Shown: positions 1-6,560, counted from the first letter of the stretch. The stretch: DNA of 7,240 nt from Bacteroidota bacterium (GCA_003519545.1 DOWN01000319.1:1-7240); one strand, 5' to 3'. The notes: generated by a model from the sequence alone, not told the origin. Numbers and translations are program-made.

Positions 1-1853
1 TCATTGGAGTTTATGAAATTATTCAGATTTTCAGATGAATTTTTTTCCGCAAAAATTGAATATATTATTCCATTTGTAAAAGGGGAGTTAAATGCTTCTA
101 TTATTGATGTATTTTTTAGATTCGTCGTCGCAATGTTTTCTGCATTTTGTACTGAAATTGATGTATCAGAAACGGGAATTAGATTCATATTTTCTTTAAA
201 TTGAGTGTAAACCGGTGAATATTTATCTGAAATTAAAAATATTACTTTTGAATTTTTTAAATCATCAGGTAAGGTTTCTCCTGTAAATGTATTTACATTC
301 AAGGATGTTCCGTTTTTTCTTGCTGCCTGATAAGAAACAGATGCGGCAATATTCAGTAATTTTTCATCAGGGTCATTAGGAAACCAAAATAATACGTCTG
401 CATAAGATTTATTTAATGAATTTAAAATCATTGGGAACGAAGATAAATCAGGTTGATATTCTACATTTCCGTCTTTTATTTCAAATTCTGAATCATCTTC
501 TATGACGGTTGAAATATCATCTGAAAATCTTTTATTACACTCAAGATTAGTAATATCAAAATCATTATAAGCAATAAATTCAATTTGCCATGAATTTTTC
601 TTTAACTCTTCATTTGGAATAAAAACTTCAATTGAATCTTTAGAATCCTTTGTTAAATCAAAATTTTTACTTCCGACAAATTTTGTATTTACTAAAACAG
701 ACAACATTGAAGATTTTTTATTCAGATTTCCTGAGTATGTAAATTTTATTTTTAATTTAGAACCGAATCCAATATCAAAGCCAACCGGTTTAGTTAATCT
801 AATTCCCGCACGCGTTTCAAAAAGTCCGCCAAGATTTATATCTTTTATTCCAATATCTGAAAATCTGACTATCGTATTTTTTTTCGGCACAACAGGTAAA
901 TCTAAAAATGTATTATTAGTTTTTGAATTAACAATAAAAGGATTTACATTCATTTCATTCACTGTATTTCTGTTTGATAAAGAATAAACAGATTTATCAA
1001 GACCGGTTGAATTATTTCCCGATACAACTAAATTATAACCTGATTGTGAATTTTTGTTAAGGATTAACAATCCAAGCGTGTCGTTGATATTGAATTTATT
1101 GACTTCCGGTATATCCTTTAATTCACCGATTATGATATTATTTTTTAAATTCGGTTTGTTAATGGCAAACTTAACCGGTTTATCATATGAAATATAATTA
1201 TTTAAAGAAGATGTCAGTTTTAAGAAAGCCGATAAAACTGATGGGGAATTTGTGTTAGTTAAATTTATGGATGTGTTAACAGGATTGTTAACTAAATCAT
1301 CAAAGAAAGGAAACGGATAATTATAAATTCCTAAATCCTGTTTTTGAACTCTGTTGAAATATAATCCTGAAGTTGAGAATATTTTTAACCAGTCCTGTGA
1401 ATTGTAAAAATCAATACACGGATCGGCACTTGATCTTAACCAGCAAATAAAACTGATTGTGTTATATCCATTTTTAAGATAAGTCACCGGAATATCAAGT
1501 TGCCAACTTTGATTTTGTGGTTGCGGAGAGTCTGCAAATCTTGTTGATAAAACATTTCCGTTAATTAAAATTGTAAAATATGATAATTGTGGAATTGTTA
1601 CACTGCTGTTTTGAAAATTTATTATTAATGTTGATTTACTGATTGTATAAGAAACTGAATCTAAATTGAAGCCTGTAACTAATCCTGATGAGGTGTTTTT
1701 AAGAACAGCGTCAGACTGCAACAATTTTACGGGAATTAAATCAGGTGAAAAATTATTTGATACGGATGATGTATCGCTGTTGGTTGTATCTGTTTGTGCT
1801 ATTAAAATGCACGGAAATAAAATGAAAAATAAGATTTTATAGAATAAACTCAT
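1..1853 (-). CDS. bcsB: BcsB-like periplasmic subunit of a cellulose/exopolysaccharide synthase, partial (C-terminus off the left edge)
   Basis: The reverse strand is open from an ATG at 1853-1851 for 617 codons with no stop, running off the left edge. Residues 1-20 form a signal peptide (hydrophobic core, then L-I-A-Q), so the product is exported. The layout fits BcsB, the periplasmic partner of cellulose synthase BcsA that guides the emerging glucan. A first carbohydrate-binding jellyroll lies at about 65-170, with the family signature of a 'G-Y-N-T-I-S-F' strand (129-135), Cys146 and a 'W-L-K-I-F-S-T-S-G-L' segment (155-164). A flavodoxin-like domain follows at about 185-300 ('Y-N-L-V-V-S-G-N' 273-280). 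A second jellyroll lies at about 315-460 ('F-S-D-I-G-I' 331-336, 'S-V-L-V-N' 385-389), and the start of a second flavodoxin-like domain follows ('P-D-L-S-S-F-P' 468-474). E. coli BcsB has about 780 residues and a C-terminal membrane helix; that part is not in the window. The family call rests on motif memory, and the polymer need not be cellulose. The leader shows no Shine-Dalgarno sequence. Confidence 0.8.
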   Translation of the reverse strand, partial: MSLFYKILFFILFPCILIAQTDTTNSDTSSVSNNFSPDLIPVKLLQSDAVLKNTSSGLVTGFNLDSVSYTISKSTLIINFQNSSVTIPQLSYFTILINGNVLSTRFADSPQPQNQSWQLDIPVTYLKNGYNTISFICWLRSSADPCIDFYNSQDWLKIFSTSGLYFNRVQKQDLGIYNYPFPFFDDLVNNPVNTSINLTNTNSPSVLSAFLKLTSSLNNYISYDKPVKFAINKPNLKNNIIIGELKDIPEVNKFNINDTLGLLILNKNSQSGYNLVVSGNNSTGLDKSVYSLSNRNTVNEMNVNPFIVNSKTNNTFLDLPVVPKKNTIVRFSDIGIKDINLGGLFETRAGIRLTKPVGFDIGFGSKLKIKFTYSGNLNKKSSMLSVLVNTKFVGSKNFDLTKDSKDSIEVFIPNEELKKNSWQIEFIAYNDFDITNLECNKRFSDDISTVIEDDSEFEIKDGNVEYQPDLSSFPMILNSLNKSYADVLFWFPNDPDEKLLNIAASVSYQAARKNGTSLNVNTFTGETLPDDLKNSKVIFLISDKYSPVYTQFKENMNLIPVSDTSISVQNAENIATTNLKNTSIIEAFNSPFTNGIIYSIFAEKNSSENLNNFINSN

Positions 1854-1886
1854 TAAATTTTTTTTATTAACAAATAAGATACAAAA

Positions 1887-1892
1887 ATTATA
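1887..1892 (-). promoter_or_regulatory. Candidate -10 element for the bcsB-like gene
   Basis: On the minus strand this is a perfect TATAAT preceded by CGG, about 33 bases upstream of the bcsB-like ATG, so the 5' untranslated leader would be short. The hexamer 17 bases further upstream (minus strand TTTATT, 1915-1910) matches the -35 consensus in only three positions. In so AT-rich a spacer TATAAT is expected by chance, and Bacteroidota primary sigma factors often prefer other motifs, so this is only a candidate. Confidence 0.3.
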
Positions 1893-1936
1893 CCGAATTT
1901 TTTATTTACAATAAATGATAGTTGTGGTATATAATT

Positions 1937-1975
1937 GGATTCGATCGTAACGATTAAAAACTTCACAACGAATCC
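1937..1975. repeat. Inverted repeat enclosing a second palindrome
   Basis: GGATTCG (1937-1943) is exactly complementary to CGAATCC (1969-1975). Directly inside the left arm lies ATCGT-A-ACGAT (1944-1954), a perfect palindrome with a one-base centre, which also has the form of a dimeric protein-binding site. The right arm runs into the next repeat at 1973. No U-tract follows, so it is not an obvious terminator. Its role is unknown: an operator for one of the flanking genes or part of a dispersed repeat. Confidence 0.45.
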
Positions 1976-1988
1976 CGCCAGGTCGGGA
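1973..1988. repeat. Short GC-rich inverted repeat TCCCG-N6-CGGGA
   Basis: TCCCG (1973-1977) and CGGGA (1984-1988) are perfect inverted copies around a six-base centre, CCAGGT. It is one of the few GC-rich patches in the spacer. The shape suits either a small hairpin or a symmetric protein site. It overlaps the right arm of the preceding repeat by three bases, so the two hairpins cannot form at once. Confidence 0.45.
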
Positions 1989-2062
1989 CAGGTTTCCACG
2001 AATTAAAAGAATTACACAAATCAAAACGAACAATTGGGAAAAATTCAATCATGAATAAATAG

Positions 2063-2097
2063 ATTCTTCACCCGATAAAAGGCATCGGGTTCAGAAT
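2063..2097. repeat. Strong interrupted hairpin, probable dispersed intergenic repeat
   Basis: Inner arms ACCCGAT (2070-2076) and ATCGGGT (2084-2090) pair perfectly around a seven-base loop. After a symmetric TC/TC mismatch, outer arms ATTCT (2063-2067) and AGAAT (2093-2097) pair again. This gives a 35-base hairpin with 12 base pairs in all. The frame 'GATTCTTC ... CAGAATGACA' around a variable GC-rich core is a pattern I recall as repeated between genes in related genomes; that is memory, not a search. It lies about 80 bases before acs. The U-rich tail expected of an intrinsic terminator is missing on the plus strand. Confidence 0.55.
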
Positions 2098-2119
2098 GAC
2101 AGTATGTTTAATATATAAT
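2090..2119 (+). promoter_or_regulatory. Candidate promoter for the acs operon
   Basis: A perfect TATAAT lies at 2114-2119, about 56 bases before the acs start. Eighteen bases upstream, TTCAGA (2090-2095) matches the TTGACA consensus at four of six positions, and it lies in the right arm of the hairpin at 2063-2097. If real, the repeat supplies the -35 element. AT-rich background makes chance matches likely, and no Bacteroidota-type TTTG/TAnnTTTG pair with proper spacing is evident. Confidence 0.25.
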
Positions 2120-2175
2120 CAGTTTTAAATTTAAAATAGGTTTTGTTATTGTTATCTTGATTATTATTCAAATTT

Positions 2176-4128
2176 ATGGATCAAAGTTTTACTTCACTTT
2201 CTAAAGAAAAAAGGTTATTCAAACCTTCTAAAAATTTCTCTGAAAATGCTTACATTAAAAAATTTTCAGAATACGAGAAATTATATAAATCCAGCATAAA
2301 AAATCCTGATAAATTCTGGTCGAGTGTTGCAAGTGAACTGCACTGGTTTAAAAAATGGAAAAAAGTTTCCTCATGGAAAGCACCACATTGCAAATGGTTC
2401 ACAGGCGGAAAAATTAATTTATCTTATAACTGTTTAGACCGGCATATTGAAAACGGTAGAAAAAATAAAGTCGCACTTTTTTTTGAAGGTGAACCGGGTG
2501 ATACAAGAACTTTAACTTATTATCAGTTATATATTGAAGTAAATAAATTTGCAAATGTTTTAAAAAATAACGGAATCAAAAAAGGTGATAAGGTCTGTAT
2601 ATATATGCCTATGGTGCCTGAAGCAGTTATTGCTATACTCGCATGTGCAAGGATAGGTGCTGTTCATTCTGTAGTCTTTGCAGGATTTTCTTCGCAGGCA
2701 TTGATAGACAGAATAAACGATGCTAATGCTAAAATGGTAATTACCGCTGACGGTTGTTACAGAAGAGGACAAATAATTAAACTTAAAGATGCTGTTGATA
2801 ACGCCTTACCTCAATGTGATTCTGTTAAATCAGTCATTGTACTTAAACGGACTAACAATGAAATTTCTTTTGATGATTTACGTGATAAATGGTGGCATAT
2901 TGAAATGAAAGATGTTAATGAATATTGCAAACCTGAAAAACTTGATTCTGAACATCCGTTATATATTTTATACACGAGTGGATCTACCGGCAAACCTAAA
3001 GGTATTCTCCATACCACAGGAGGTTACTCTGTTCAGACTTATCTTACAACCAAAGTTATTTTTGATATTAAAGATGATGATGTTTACTGGTGCACAGCCG
3101 ATATCGGTTGGGTTACAGGTCACAGTTACGTTGTGTACGGTCCTTTGCAAAATGGTGCATCTGTTTTTATTTATGAAGGTGCGCCAAACTATCCTGAGCC
3201 GGACAGATTCTGGAATTTAATCGATAAATATAAAGTAAACATTTTTTATACCGCTCCGACCGCAATCAGAGCGTTTATAAAATGGGGAAATCACTGGGTT
3301 GAAAAATATTCACTGAAATCATTAAGACTTCTCGGAACAGTTGGAGAACCAATAAATCCCGAAGCATGGATGTGGTATAATAAAATGATAGGAAAAGAAA
3401 ATTGTCCGATAGTTGATACATGGTGGCAAACGGAAACAGGTGCTATTATGATAGCTCCTGTTCCCGGTGCTGTTCCGACTAAACCAGGTTCAGCGACTTT
3501 ACCGTTTTTTGGAATCGAACCTCAGATTGTAGATAAATCAGGAAAGCCGGTTAAAAAAGGTGATGGAGGATTTCTTATTATGAAAAAACCCTGGCCCTCA
3601 ATGCTGCGAACAATATGGGGTGATGATGAAAGATTTAAAAAACAATACTTCAGTGATTTTCCGGGATATTATTTCACAGGTGACGGTGCAAGGCAGGATA
3701 AAGACGGATACTATTGGGTTATGGGTCGTGTTGATGATGTTATTAATGTTAGCGGTCACAGATTAGGAACTGCTGAAATTGAGTCCGCTCTCGTTGCTCA
3801 TCCTAAAGTTGCTGAGTCTGCTGTCGTAGGCAAACCTGATGAAATAAAAGGAAGTTCGATTTGTGCTTTTGTCAGTTTAGAAAGTTCACATACTCCTTCG
3901 GACGATTTAAAACAGGAACTTAAAAACTGGGTTGTCAAAGAAATTGGGGCACTCGCAAGACCTGATGAAATAAGGTTTACAGATGCACTTCCTAAAACAA
4001 GAAGCGGAAAAATTATGCGAAGACTTTTAAGAGAACTTGCAAATTCAGGTGAGGTGAAAGGTGATGTAACTACTCTTGAAGATTTTACCATTTTAGAAAA
4101 ATTAAGACAAAGTGAAGAAGAGGAATAA
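2176..4128 (+). CDS. acs: Acetyl-CoA synthetase (acetate--CoA ligase, AMP-forming)
   Basis: This cytosolic enzyme activates acetate with ATP to acetyl-AMP and then forms acetyl-CoA, feeding acetate into central metabolism. At 650 residues it matches the usual length of about 650. It has the full adenylate-forming domain: CoA-contact R-R-G-Q at 196-199, the P-loop Y-T-S-G-S-T-G-K-P-K-G at 266-276, acetate-pocket G-W-V-T-G-H at 311-316, and W-W-Q-T-E-T-G at 416-422. W417 corresponds to the tryptophan that limits the pocket to acetate. T-G-D is at 501-503, and hinge/R-V-D-D at 518-521 is followed by V-S-G-H-R. The C-terminal P-K-T-R-S-G-K at 606-612 carries K612, the catalytic lysine that is acetylated in characterised homologues. 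These positions sit three residues after those of the Salmonella enzyme throughout. The ATG at 2176 fits the family N-terminus but has no Shine-Dalgarno sequence. It is the first gene of the plus-strand run. Confidence 0.96.
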   Translation: MDQSFTSLSKEKRLFKPSKNFSENAYIKKFSEYEKLYKSSIKNPDKFWSSVASELHWFKKWKKVSSWKAPHCKWFTGGKINLSYNCLDRHIENGRKNKVALFFEGEPGDTRTLTYYQLYIEVNKFANVLKNNGIKKGDKVCIYMPMVPEAVIAILACARIGAVHSVVFAGFSSQALIDRINDANAKMVITADGCYRRGQIIKLKDAVDNALPQCDSVKSVIVLKRTNNEISFDDLRDKWWHIEMKDVNEYCKPEKLDSEHPLYILYTSGSTGKPKGILHTTGGYSVQTYLTTKVIFDIKDDDVYWCTADIGWVTGHSYVVYGPLQNGASVFIYEGAPNYPEPDRFWNLIDKYKVNIFYTAPTAIRAFIKWGNHWVEKYSLKSLRLLGTVGEPINPEAWMWYNKMIGKENCPIVDTWWQTETGAIMIAPVPGAVPTKPGSATLPFFGIEPQIVDKSGKPVKKGDGGFLIMKKPWPSMLRTIWGDDERFKKQYFSDFPGYYFTGDGARQDKDGYYWVMGRVDDVINVSGHRLGTAEIESALVAHPKVAESAVVGKPDEIKGSSICAFVSLESSHTPSDDLKQELKNWVVKEIGALARPDEIRFTDALPKTRSGKIMRRLLRELANSGEVKGDVTTLEDFTILEKLRQSEEEE

Positions 4129-4135
4129 AAATTAA

Positions 4136-4744
4136 ATGAAGAAATTTATATTTTTAATATTAGTTTTGGGTGTTAACATAAAAGTATTTGCCGATAGTCC
4201 GATTACATCAACAGATATCTATAAAGCATATACTAATATGGAAATTGTTAAACATGCTAAAGAATGTGGATTGATTGCACCGGCGGAAGTTGAATTTTTA
4301 AGAGATCCGCTGAAACCAATTGATGAAAAGATTGCGATTATAAATGCTTTCGGTTGGGAAGTTGACGGTAAAGATAATGCAAATAAATTTTCAAATATCG
4401 CTTATGGCAAACCATTTGATTCACTTGATTTAAATTCACTGAACGGAAATGATTTGTTCGTATTAGGTTATTTAAAAATTATGGATAACTATAATTCAAT
4501 TAATACTCCGTTATATCTTATTAATAAAGCGGCAGAGGAAGATGAAAATTTAAAAAAGAGTTTTACATATAATATCATTAAAGCATTAATATTAGGGCAA
4601 GATTTAATGAGAACAGATTTTTGTCAAGTTTGGAAAGTAACGGATAATGTATTAAATGATAAAAGTTTAACTCAGGATATGAAACAATCCGCTGTTTATA
4701 TAATAGTGGATTATATCAAAGGTTATAAAGAATATTGTAAATAA
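4136..4744 (+). CDS. Small exported protein of unknown function
   Basis: I do not recognise this 202-residue protein. Residues 1-19 form a typical signal peptide: two lysines, then a run of I, L, F and V, ending V-F-A before D20. There is no lipobox cysteine near the cleavage point and no other membrane segment, so the mature protein of about 183 residues should be soluble in the periplasm or secreted. The body is rich in D, N, K and Y and looks mostly helical. It has three cysteines (44, 163, 201), so at most one disulfide. It starts only seven bases after acs and ends 18 bases before the thiolase gene, so it is probably co-transcribed with both. An A-G-G-A at 4121-4124, inside the end of acs, lies 11 bases before the ATG and is the only Shine-Dalgarno-like sequence seen in this operon. 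Coding potential is supported by its length, signal peptide and operon position. Nothing in the sequence ties it to acetate metabolism. Confidence 0.8.
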   Translation: MKKFIFLILVLGVNIKVFADSPITSTDIYKAYTNMEIVKHAKECGLIAPAEVEFLRDPLKPIDEKIAIINAFGWEVDGKDNANKFSNIAYGKPFDSLDLNSLNGNDLFVLGYLKIMDNYNSINTPLYLINKAAEEDENLKKSFTYNIIKALILGQDLMRTDFCQVWKVTDNVLNDKSLTQDMKQSAVYIIVDYIKGYKEYCK

Positions 4745-4762
4745 TTAAAATTAATATAATTA

Positions 4763-5962
4763 ATGAAAGAAGTATATATAATTGACGGAATAAGAACTCC
4801 TATCGGTAAATATGGCGGATCATTGAAAGATGTTAGACCTGACGATATGATTGCTAATTTATTAAAATCATTAACTAATAAAAATTTCGGTGATATTCCA
4901 AAAGAAGAGATTGAAGATGTCATAATTGGAAACGCAAACGGAGCGGGAGAAGAAAACAGAAATATTGCGAGAATGGCGGTATTGCTTGCTGAACTACCTC
5001 TCAGCGTTGGTGGTGCTACGGTTAACCGTCTTTGTGCTTCCGGTATGCAGGCAGTCATTGACAGTGTAAGAGCGATTAAAAATGGTGATGGTGAGTGTTA
5101 TCTTGCAGGTGGTGTGGAGAGTATGACACGTGCTCCTTTTGTACTGGCAAAAAATTCAGAACCTTTCGGAAGAAAAGTTGAAATGTTTGATACAACTATT
5201 GGCTGGAGATTTACAAATCCAATACTTGCAAAGCTTCATCATCCATATTCAATGGGAGAAACAGCTGAAAATGTAGCTGAGAAATATTCTATCTCAAGAG
5301 AAAGGCAGGATGAATTTGCATACAATTCACAAATGAAAGCAAAAGATGCTATTATATCAGGTAAATTTAAAAATGAAATTTTGCCAGTTGAAATTAAAAA
5401 TAAAAAAGAAGTTAAACTTTTTGAATCTGATGAATTTGTAAGACCTGAAACGACTTTGGAAACACTCGCAAAGCTAAAACCTGCGTTCAGAGAAAATGGA
5501 ACAGTTACGGCGGGGAACTCAAGCGGTGTTAATGATGGAGCGAGTGCTCTTATGATAGCAAGTGAAGACTTTGTTAAAAAATTTAATCTTAAACCGAGAG
5601 CGAGATTTATTTCTTCTGCGGTTGCCGGTGTTGATCCTGCCTGTATGGGTATAGGTCCAGTGCCTGCCACTAAAAAGGCATTAAAAAAAGCAAATCTTGA
5701 TTTGAATGACATAGATTTAATAGAGCTCAATGAAGCATTTGCCGCTCAAAGTCTCGCATGTATAGATTTATTAAATGCTAACCCGGATATAATAAATGTT
5801 AACGGAGGAGCAATTGCTTTAGGTCATCCTCTCGGAAGCAGTGGAGCAAGAATTATCATTACTTTGTTAAATGAACTTGAAAAAAGAAATAAAAAATACG
5901 GATTGGCAACTATGTGTATAGGCGTCGGTCAAGGTTTAGCAACTATTATAGAAAAAGTATAA
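4763..5962 (+). CDS. Thiolase (acetyl-CoA C-acyltransferase), PcaF/PaaJ-like motifs
   Basis: This thiolase either condenses two acetyl-CoA or cleaves a 3-oxoacyl-CoA with CoA, releasing acetyl-CoA. At 399 residues it has the normal length. The nucleophile is Cys91 in N-R-L-C-A-S-G (88-94). The other catalytic residues are His355 in G-H-P-L-G (354-358) and Cys385 in C-I-G-V-G-Q-G (385-391); the N-E-A-F loop is at 323-326. Several stretches resemble 3-oxoadipyl-CoA thiolases (PcaF/PaaJ) more than typical acetoacetyl-CoA thiolases: A-G-E-E-N-R-N-I-A-R (61-70), D-T-T-I-G-W-R-F (143-150), the V in C-I-G-V-G-Q-G, and the ending I-E-K-V. This is a family resemblance judged by eye, and no other aromatic-degradation gene is present, so the substrate stays open. 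Its place in the acs transcription unit suits a general acetyl-CoA role. The ATG lies 18 bases after the preceding gene with no Shine-Dalgarno sequence. Confidence 0.9.
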   Translation: MKEVYIIDGIRTPIGKYGGSLKDVRPDDMIANLLKSLTNKNFGDIPKEEIEDVIIGNANGAGEENRNIARMAVLLAELPLSVGGATVNRLCASGMQAVIDSVRAIKNGDGECYLAGGVESMTRAPFVLAKNSEPFGRKVEMFDTTIGWRFTNPILAKLHHPYSMGETAENVAEKYSISRERQDEFAYNSQMKAKDAIISGKFKNEILPVEIKNKKEVKLFESDEFVRPETTLETLAKLKPAFRENGTVTAGNSSGVNDGASALMIASEDFVKKFNLKPRARFISSAVAGVDPACMGIGPVPATKKALKKANLDLNDIDLIELNEAFAAQSLACIDLLNANPDIINVNGGAIALGHPLGSSGARIIITLLNELEKRNKKYGLATMCIGVGQGLATIIEKV

Positions 5963-5984
5963 ATCAATTTATTTTAATAAATAT

Positions 5985-6548
5985 TTGACTCTCCCTAATC
6001 AATTATCGGTTTTAAGGATATTACTTTCTCCTTTATTTCTCTGGTTTTTTCTTCAGGAAAATAACACACTTAAACTAATTGGTTTAATAATTTATTTAAT
6101 CGCTTCAATTACAGACTGGTATGATGGTTGGCATGCAAGAAAATTTCAAGTTATTACCAAAACCGGTATCTTTTTAGACCCTTTAGCCGATAAAATTTTA
6201 ACCTCGTGTGCTTTCCTGTCGTTTTATTTGCTCAATATTATGCCTTTTTGGATGATGGTAATTATCGTAATCAGAGATATAATCATTACATTTTTAAGAT
6301 CATACAAAGAACATAAAGGTGCAATATTATCAACAAGTTATCTTGCTAAAGTTAAAACAACGGTTCAAATGTTTTATATATTTTTAATTCTGATTTTAAT
6401 TTTTCTTAAAACTATGGGTGTAATGGTTGAATTTATCAATTGGTTTTTATTTTCGGAATTAAATTTTATAATTATGTTAATTGTTACACTTTTAACTTTG
6501 TTTACGGGTATTCAATATTTTTTTGAGAAAAATTCAAATCAGAATTAA
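5985..6548 (+). CDS. pgsA: CDP-diacylglycerol--glycerol-3-phosphate 3-phosphatidyltransferase (PgsA)
   Basis: PgsA makes phosphatidylglycerophosphate from CDP-diacylglycerol and glycerol 3-phosphate in the inner membrane, the committed step to phosphatidylglycerol and cardiolipin. The complete CDP-alcohol phosphatidyltransferase signature D-x2-D-G-x2-A-R-x8-G-x3-D-x3-D is present, with D44, D47, G48, A51, R52, G61, D65 and D69. The four aspartates bind the metal ions. The beginning T-L-P-N-Q-L-S-V-L-R-I and the segments R-D (97-98) and A-K-V-K-T-T-V-Q (121-128) favour PgsA over other family members. About six hydrophobic helices fill its 187 residues, the usual size. The start is TTG: L-P-N normally follows directly after the initiator, and no ATG lies close by in frame. 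No Shine-Dalgarno sequence precedes it. It lies 22 bases after the thiolase gene, and its stop overlaps the cinA start by one base. Confidence 0.92.
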   Translation: MTLPNQLSVLRILLSPLFLWFFLQENNTLKLIGLIIYLIASITDWYDGWHARKFQVITKTGIFLDPLADKILTSCAFLSFYLLNIMPFWMMVIIVIRDIIITFLRSYKEHKGAILSTSYLAKVKTTVQMFYIFLILILIFLKTMGVMVEFINWFLFSELNFIIMLIVTLLTLFTGIQYFFEKNSNQN

Positions 6549-6560
6549 TGAGAATTAATG
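6541..6560. repeat. Perfect 10-base tandem duplication at the pgsA/cinA junction
   Basis: AGAATTAATG occurs twice in direct succession (6541-6550, 6551-6560). The first copy carries the pgsA stop TAA (6546-6548) and the cinA ATG (6548-6550), which share one base. The ATG in the second copy is in another frame and meets TGA after three codons, so only the first can start cinA. Confidence 0.9.

Larger units (their letters stand above)
1854..2175. other. Divergent intergenic region with a mosaic of short inverted repeats
   Basis: This spacer of about 320 bases separates the minus-strand bcsB-like gene from the plus-strand acs. I see no credible ORF, tRNA or known riboswitch in it. The outer flanks (1854-1920 and 2103-2175) are plain AT-rich leaders. 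The core (about 1921-2102) has visibly more G+C and several imperfectly related inverted repeats, three of them listed separately. A fourth is ATTCA 2043-2047 with TGAAT 2052-2056. A pair GTTGTG 1921-1926 / CACAAC 1964-1969 would compete with the 1937-1975 repeat for pairing. The segment 1998-2022, with two GAATT words spaced by four A, resembles intergenic repeats I recall from Bacteroidota-like genomes; that resemblance is from memory only. Confidence 0.6.

Noticed and set aside
4..204. Plus-strand ORF of 66 codons at the left edge
   Set aside because: It lies entirely antisense to the 617-codon bcsB-like reading frame, which has a signal peptide and family motifs; it is a shadow.
1..1853. 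Generic adhesin or peptidase surface protein as identity for the minus-strand gene
   Set aside because: The alternation of two jellyroll-like and two Rossmann-like segments and the Cys/Trp/Ile-Ser-Ser-type motif of the first domain fit BcsB better; no protease motif or C-terminal sorting signal could be seen in the part present.
2063..2097. Hairpin considered as an intrinsic terminator
   Set aside because: No U-tract follows on the plus strand, and there is no upstream plus-strand gene to terminate; the bcsB-like gene points away from it.
1921..2102. CRISPR array
   Set aside because: The inverted repeats differ from one another in sequence and are not regularly spaced direct repeats.
1854..2175. 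Riboswitch or small RNA gene in the divergent spacer
   Set aside because: No recognisable riboswitch core, tRNA-like fold or conserved RNA motif was seen; the inverted repeats are better explained as dispersed repeats or protein sites.
2560..4091. Antisense ORFs (2560-2772, 2811-3017, 2968-3150, 3798-4091) and a +2 frame ORF (2912-3220) inside acs
   Set aside because: All are shadows of the well-conserved acs frame and their translations show no recognisable motif.
4723..5730. Antisense ORFs over the thiolase gene (4723-5058, 5239-5730), the longest 163 codons
   Set aside because: The thiolase frame has all catalytic motifs; the antisense translations are low-complexity S/L/F/I-rich products of codon structure.
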